A DNA stretch of 64,000 bases. Origin: Paenilisteria riparia FSL S10-1204. Its GTDB lineage: Bacteria; Bacillota; Bacilli; Lactobacillales; Listeriaceae. The position numbers and the translations under genes are program-made. Below the pieces are notes generated by a model, which was given only the letters and a program-made list of their open reading frames with translations, was not told the origin of the DNA and ran no database searches. The DNA is taken from positions 379,252-443,251 of the forward strand of contig NZ_AODL01000007.1 in the NCBI RefSeq assembly GCF_000525995.1. The letters run 5' to 3'. Position 1 is the first letter of the stretch, and each line of letters begins with the position of its first letter. Below, piece after piece: positions 60,795-64,000 of the stretch.

Positions 60795-61571
60795 TTAACG
60801 AACCAAGTAGCCGCCGTCTACAACAAGCAAATGCCCGTTCACGTAATCCGAAGCTCGGCTCGCCAAAAATACTGTCGTTCCCATCAAATCCTGCGTCTCA
60901 CCCCAACGATTCGCCGGAATATGATCCAACACACGCTGATTCGTTTCCGGATTGCTCCGCGTCGCCGTCGTAATCTCCGTAGCGTAATACCCTGGCGCAA
61001 TCCCGTTCACCTGAATATTATACTGCGCCAACTCATCACAATACGCCTTTGTCAAGCCCGCAATCCCGTGTTTCGTAGCCGCATACGCTGGTGACCACTG
61101 CCCACCAAGAAACGAAAACAGCGAACAAATATTAATAATTTTGCCACTCCGTTGCGGAATCATCTTTTGTGCAGCCTCGTAACTCAACTCAAAAGCCGCC
61201 GTCAAGTTAATCTGAATCATCGGGTCCCACTGCGCACGCCCAAACTCCTGCACCTCCGCCAACTTACAAATCCCCGCACAATTCACCAAAATATCTACCG
61301 ATCCCAGCGCCTCCACACAGTTTTCAATAATCTGCTTCGGCACGCCTTCCTTCGTAATATCCGCCTCCATAAACACCATCGTGCTCCCAACCTCTTCAAT
61401 CAACCGCTCCGTCGTGCCATCATCCGCCACAATACTCGGAATAAAAAGGTTCGCCCCTGCTTTAGCCAGCGCCAACGAAAAAGCTTGCCCCAATCCAGAA
61501 TTGCCACCCGTCACAATCGCATTTTTGCCCTTCAAAGAAAAGAAGTCCATTTGAAAATCTTGAATATTCAT
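60795..61571 (-). CDS. ygcW: SDR oxidoreductase (YgcW-like)
   Basis: 258 residues of the classical short-chain dehydrogenase family. NAD(P) site VTGGNSGLGQAFSLALA (about 18-34), NAG motif as LVNCAGICKL, catalytic Ser in INICSLFSFLGGQ and YxxxK as YAATK. The end VNGHLLVVDGGYLVR and DFFSLKGKNAIVTGGNSGLG are very close to what I recall of E. coli YgcW. Gluconate-5-dehydrogenase or KduD-like activity on a sugar acid or polyol is plausible. AAGGAGGA precedes the ATG. Confidence 0.92.
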   Translation of the reverse strand: MNIQDFQMDFFSLKGKNAIVTGGNSGLGQAFSLALAKAGANLFIPSIVADDGTTERLIEEVGSTMVFMEADITKEGVPKQIIENCVEALGSVDILVNCAGICKLAEVQEFGRAQWDPMIQINLTAAFELSYEAAQKMIPQRSGKIINICSLFSFLGGQWSPAYAATKHGIAGLTKAYCDELAQYNIQVNGIAPGYYATEITTATRSNPETNQRVLDHIPANRWGETQDLMGTTVFLASRASDYVNGHLLVVDGGYLVR

Positions 61572-61584
61572 CTTATCTTCCTCC

Positions 61585-62868
61585 TTAAACAGTCTCTGTA
61601 GCAGCCATTACAGCCGCCTTATTTTTCTTAATATCACGCATCAATAACATACAAAAAACGAGTGCCATTCCCGTCGCAACAAGCCCTAAAATCCACATAT
61701 TGCGATAAGCCTGCGTTGCTTCTAGCGTATCCTGCCAACTTCCAATCAACGGATAAATAAACACATCCGGCAAAAAACCAATCAAAGAAGCCACACCAAT
61801 CGTCGTTCCCATCGTTTTACTCGGTGTACCAGCCTCGCCAATCGTCGCAAAATACATTCCACGCGACACATAGTTAAAGAACGCAAGCAACAACACAAGT
61901 CCAATCATCACGAAAATAATATTCTTACTCGCCGGAATCACAATTAAACAAATCAACCCAGCAAATGTCACAATACCACCAATAAAAATAATCTTCGTCG
62001 GCGATTTCAACCGCGTCTTAGCCGAAACAATCGCGCCCACAGGACCACTAATAGTCCGGAAAACCTGATTCCGAATCATCCCGATAAACGTCGCCATCAC
62101 AACCGGCATCGCAAAAATATCAATCAAATAACTCGTCGTATAACTAAGCACCGCAAAAATCGTATACACGCCCATAATAATCAAACTACAATACCATGTC
62201 GTCCGTTTTTTAAGTACCGTCACAATATCCTTGACCGTCACTTTCTCCGTTTTTGGAATACTTGCGCGAGCTTGCTTCGTCTCTTCAGGAACAACAAACC
62301 AACACAAAATCCCAAATACAATATAAAAAACACCATACGTTATCATAACCGCTTTCAAACTATTCGGATTCGAGTCTGCGCCAAACATCTGGAACATCCA
62401 TAACGTCAAAAACGCCGTCACAAGCGCACCAAATCCCCGCATTCCTTCCGCAAAACCGAGTAAACTTCCTTGCTCATCAGACGTTCCTAAAATTGCCACA
62501 GCCTTCACCGTTGCCGACCACATAAACAATACTGTCGTAATCGCCAGCAACACTTGAATCACAAGCAACATCCAATATGGCGGATACAACGCCATAACAA
62601 ACGCCAAACCACCCGTCACTAACATCGAGAACGTAATTAATTTTTTGTGAGAGAATTTATCCGCGATAATCCCACTCGGCGCATACAATATCATTGCCGC
62701 AGTCCCATATACACTCATAATAAAACCAACCTGCGTGGCACTAAGCCCCATCAGCGATTCCATTGGCACTTGATAATTATATTTCAAATAAGGTAATTCA
62801 AAGCTCATTCCGCCAGTCATACCAATGATTGCGATGATAAACCAGCGATTAAATTTTGTCTTTTTCAT
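61585..62868 (-). CDS. ygcS: MFS sugar/organic-anion transporter (YgcS-like)
   Basis: 427 residues with 12 membrane helices. The family signature region IADKFSHKKLITFSMLV follows helix 2, and the central loop is charged (KTEKVTVKDIVTVLKKRTTW). I use the ATG at 62868 (AGGGGGC 6 nt upstream). It lies 13 nt from the SDR gene and likely imports the substrate of the cluster. A cre site is just upstream. Confidence 0.87.
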   Translation of the reverse strand: MKKTKFNRWFIIAIIGMTGGMSFELPYLKYNYQVPMESLMGLSATQVGFIMSVYGTAAMILYAPSGIIADKFSHKKLITFSMLVTGGLAFVMALYPPYWMLLVIQVLLAITTVLFMWSATVKAVAILGTSDEQGSLLGFAEGMRGFGALVTAFLTLWMFQMFGADSNPNSLKAVMITYGVFYIVFGILCWFVVPEETKQARASIPKTEKVTVKDIVTVLKKRTTWYCSLIIMGVYTIFAVLSYTTSYLIDIFAMPVVMATFIGMIRNQVFRTISGPVGAIVSAKTRLKSPTKIIFIGGIVTFAGLICLIVIPASKNIIFVMIGLVLLLAFFNYVSRGMYFATIGEAGTPSKTMGTTIGVASLIGFLPDVFIYPLIGSWQDTLEATQAYRNMWILGLVATGMALVFCMLLMRDIKKNKAAVMAATETV

Positions 62869-62887
62869 CGTCTGCCCCCTAATCATT

Positions 62888-62901
62888 CGAAAACGCTTAC
62901 A
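62888..62901 (-). promoter_or_regulatory. cre site upstream of the transporter gene
   Basis: On the minus strand TGTAAGCGTTTTCG matches cre at 13 of 14 positions, about 20 bp before the MFS start codon. Confidence 0.75.
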
Positions 62902-62950
62902 TTATTTAGTTAAAATTGTCTTTTTACTACTATCATTTTTTAAAATTAAA

Positions 62951-63520
62951 TTAGATATTATCCCACACATCTGGACTTGTTGACGAAATCGCTACAGCAC
63001 CAGCTTGTAACGCCGTTAAAACATCTTCTTTATCACACACAAGACCGCTTGCAATGATTGGTTGTGAAATCGCATCTTGCACCCAACCAAGAACTTTAGG
63101 CATACATCCTGGCAAAATCTCCACACAATCTGTTTTAGAGGCAGCCACTTGTTTTGGTAAATTATGATATGACATAGAATCAATCAAGAAAAAGCGATGA
63201 ATCGTATAGAAACCTTTCATTTTAGCAGACCGAACAATCGATGGTTTCGAACTAATAATGCCGTCCGTTTCCGTGTTTTTACGCATAAAATCAACAACAA
63301 TTTCCCGATTCGACGTACCTTCCACCAAATCAATATCTACAAAAGCCACTTTGCCCGCTGCTTTCACTTGCGCCACAATTTGACCAATATTACAAATATT
63401 CCCGAACAAAATAAAAACCAGATGACAATTGGATTGCACTACTTTTTGAAGCCCATCTTCGTCCTTAACCGCGGCAATAATCGGATTATCCGCTAGCAAA
63501 TCTAACATATTTTCTCTCAT
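62951..63520 (-). CDS. ygcP: GlpP-family antiterminator-like regulator (YgcP-like)
   Basis: 189 residues with the GlpP plan: NPIIAAVKDEDGLQKVVQSN, VDIDLVEGTSNREIVVDFM, IISSKPSIVRSAKMKGFYTI, EILPGCMPKVLGWVQDAI, IIASGLVCDKEDVLTALQAGA. GlpP binds glycerol-3-phosphate and leader mRNA to prevent termination. The homologue in the E. coli ygc cluster is YgcP. Here it probably senses a phosphorylated intermediate made by the FGGY kinase. It is separated from the MFS gene by an intergenic cre. Confidence 0.9.
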   Translation of the reverse strand: MRENMLDLLADNPIIAAVKDEDGLQKVVQSNCHLVFILFGNICNIGQIVAQVKAAGKVAFVDIDLVEGTSNREIVVDFMRKNTETDGIISSKPSIVRSAKMKGFYTIHRFFLIDSMSYHNLPKQVAASKTDCVEILPGCMPKVLGWVQDAISQPIIASGLVCDKEDVLTALQAGAVAISSTSPDVWDNI

Positions 63521-63542
63521 TCTAATTCCCCTACTTTCAATA

Positions 63543-63582
63543 GTGTTTCAATCCTCCTAGTCGAGAAGAATTGAAACACCAT
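63543..63582 (-). other. Hairpin between the FAD-oxidase and GlpP-like genes
   Basis: GTGTTTCAAT and ATTGAAACAC form a 10-bp perfect stem just upstream of the GlpP-like start. There is no T-run; it could be an antiterminator target or an mRNA-processing hairpin. Confidence 0.55.
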
Positions 63583-63593
63583 CTTACCTTGCT

Positions 63594-64000
63594 TTAATCC
63601 AAAAACTCAAGCGGAATAATGCTTCCAGCGTTCATCACGTTATTCGGATCAAATGCTTGCTTCAACGTTTTCAAAATATAGAACGAAGAACCATACTCAT
63701 CTTTAATCCACGGCGCGCGCGCTTTTCCGACGCCATGATGATGCACCATCGTACCACCATGTTTCAGCGATTCCTCCACGATAATTTTGTTAATCGGATT
63801 ATGATATTTATGAATTTCCTCTGTAGGCTCACAGTTCAAATCGTAATAATATACGAAATAAAGATTCGTCCCGTTGATATAACTATGCGATGAATGCCCA
63901 CCAACCCAAGTCACATCAGGCACTTCCGCCTTCACACGGCGACAAGCAGACTCATAAATCGCGTTAATATTGCCCCAATCTGCCGCAATTTCGGTCGTGA
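63594..64000 (-). CDS. ygcU: FAD-linked oxidase, C-terminal part (YgcU/AGPS-like), partial
   Basis: The frame is open to the right edge (about 134 residues shown). The C-terminal FAD-oxidase cap contains TWVGGHSSHSYINGTNLYFV, the conserved HHHGVGKARAPW motif and LKQAFDPNNVMNAG, characteristic of alkyldihydroxyacetone-phosphate-synthase / D-lactate-dehydrogenase type flavoenzymes such as E. coli YgcU. The start is outside the window. It belongs with the ygc-like genes downstream. Confidence 0.88.
   Translation of the reverse strand, partial: TTEIAADWGNINAIYESACRRVKAEVPDVTWVGGHSSHSYINGTNLYFVYYYDLNCEPTEEIHKYHNPINKIIVEESLKHGGTMVHHHGVGKARAPWIKDEYGSSFYILKTLKQAFDPNNVMNAGSIIPLEFLD

Overview
The window looks like a chromosomal stretch of a Listeria-type Firmicute, probably not L. 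monocytogenes itself. The evidence is gene content and order recalled from Listeria: guaB, ychF, a gshF-type fused glutathione synthetase, katA, yyzM-parB-parA, and two RpiR-controlled sugar-PTS clusters. Rich Shine-Dalgarno sites, TTG/GTG starts and LPxTG/Cna-B surface proteins agree. parA-parB plus five parS-type and two Noc-type sites place the window near the replication origin. The closest species cannot be named from the sequence alone.

Layout: 1-1.7 kb, an ArsR-controlled ABC-2 exporter (cut at the left edge). 1.8-7.8 kb, a DUF916/DUF3324 envelope protein, RecQ and a large LPVTG adhesin with tandem Cna-B repeats. 8.2-12.1 kb, guaB and an ABC-F gene preceded by an attenuator leader with two short ORFs. 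12.1-21.2 kb, an RpiR regulator, a fructose/mannosyl-type PTS, a GH38 alpha-mannosidase, a GH13_18 phosphorylase and a wall-anchored GH18 endoglycosidase. 21.4-25.7 kb, small metabolic and unknown genes and a DhaS-like aldehyde dehydrogenase. 25.8-37.2 kb, a WapA/Rhs-type polymorphic toxin locus, with a full 2190-residue Rhs protein, candidate immunity genes, an orphan Rhs tip carrying a nuclease-like toxin, and IS remnants. 37.4-42.7 kb, a beta-glucoside cluster (GH1, PTS EIIC, ROK kinase, RpiR) with two inverted copies of a structured repeat. 42.8-47.4 kb, NUDIX, DUF1129 and a Ytr-like ABC transporter. 47.7-56.2 kb, gshF, ychF, katA (PerR box), a yybP-ykoY manganese riboswitch ahead of a small protein, yyzM and parBA. 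56.3-59.3 kb, an LmrB-like exporter, a fused HigB/HigA-like toxin-antitoxin gene and a small membrane protein. 59.3-64 kb, a cluster matching the E. coli ygcE-ygcW-ygcS-ygcP-ygcU set.

At least nine genes contain single-base frameshifts, most of them at A/T homopolymers. This pattern suggests base-calling error as much as gene decay, so I annotate each as one gene with a marked shift.

The most interesting items are: (i) a ~145-bp element in two inverted copies around bglA whose helices differ by compensatory base changes, suggesting an undescribed structured RNA or RNA-encoding repeat; (ii) a one-gene HigB-HigA-like toxin-antitoxin fusion beside parAB; (iii) the Rhs main gene plus orphan cassette; (iv) the ABC-F attenuator; (v) a Mn riboswitch controlling a small helical protein beside a PerR-box catalase.
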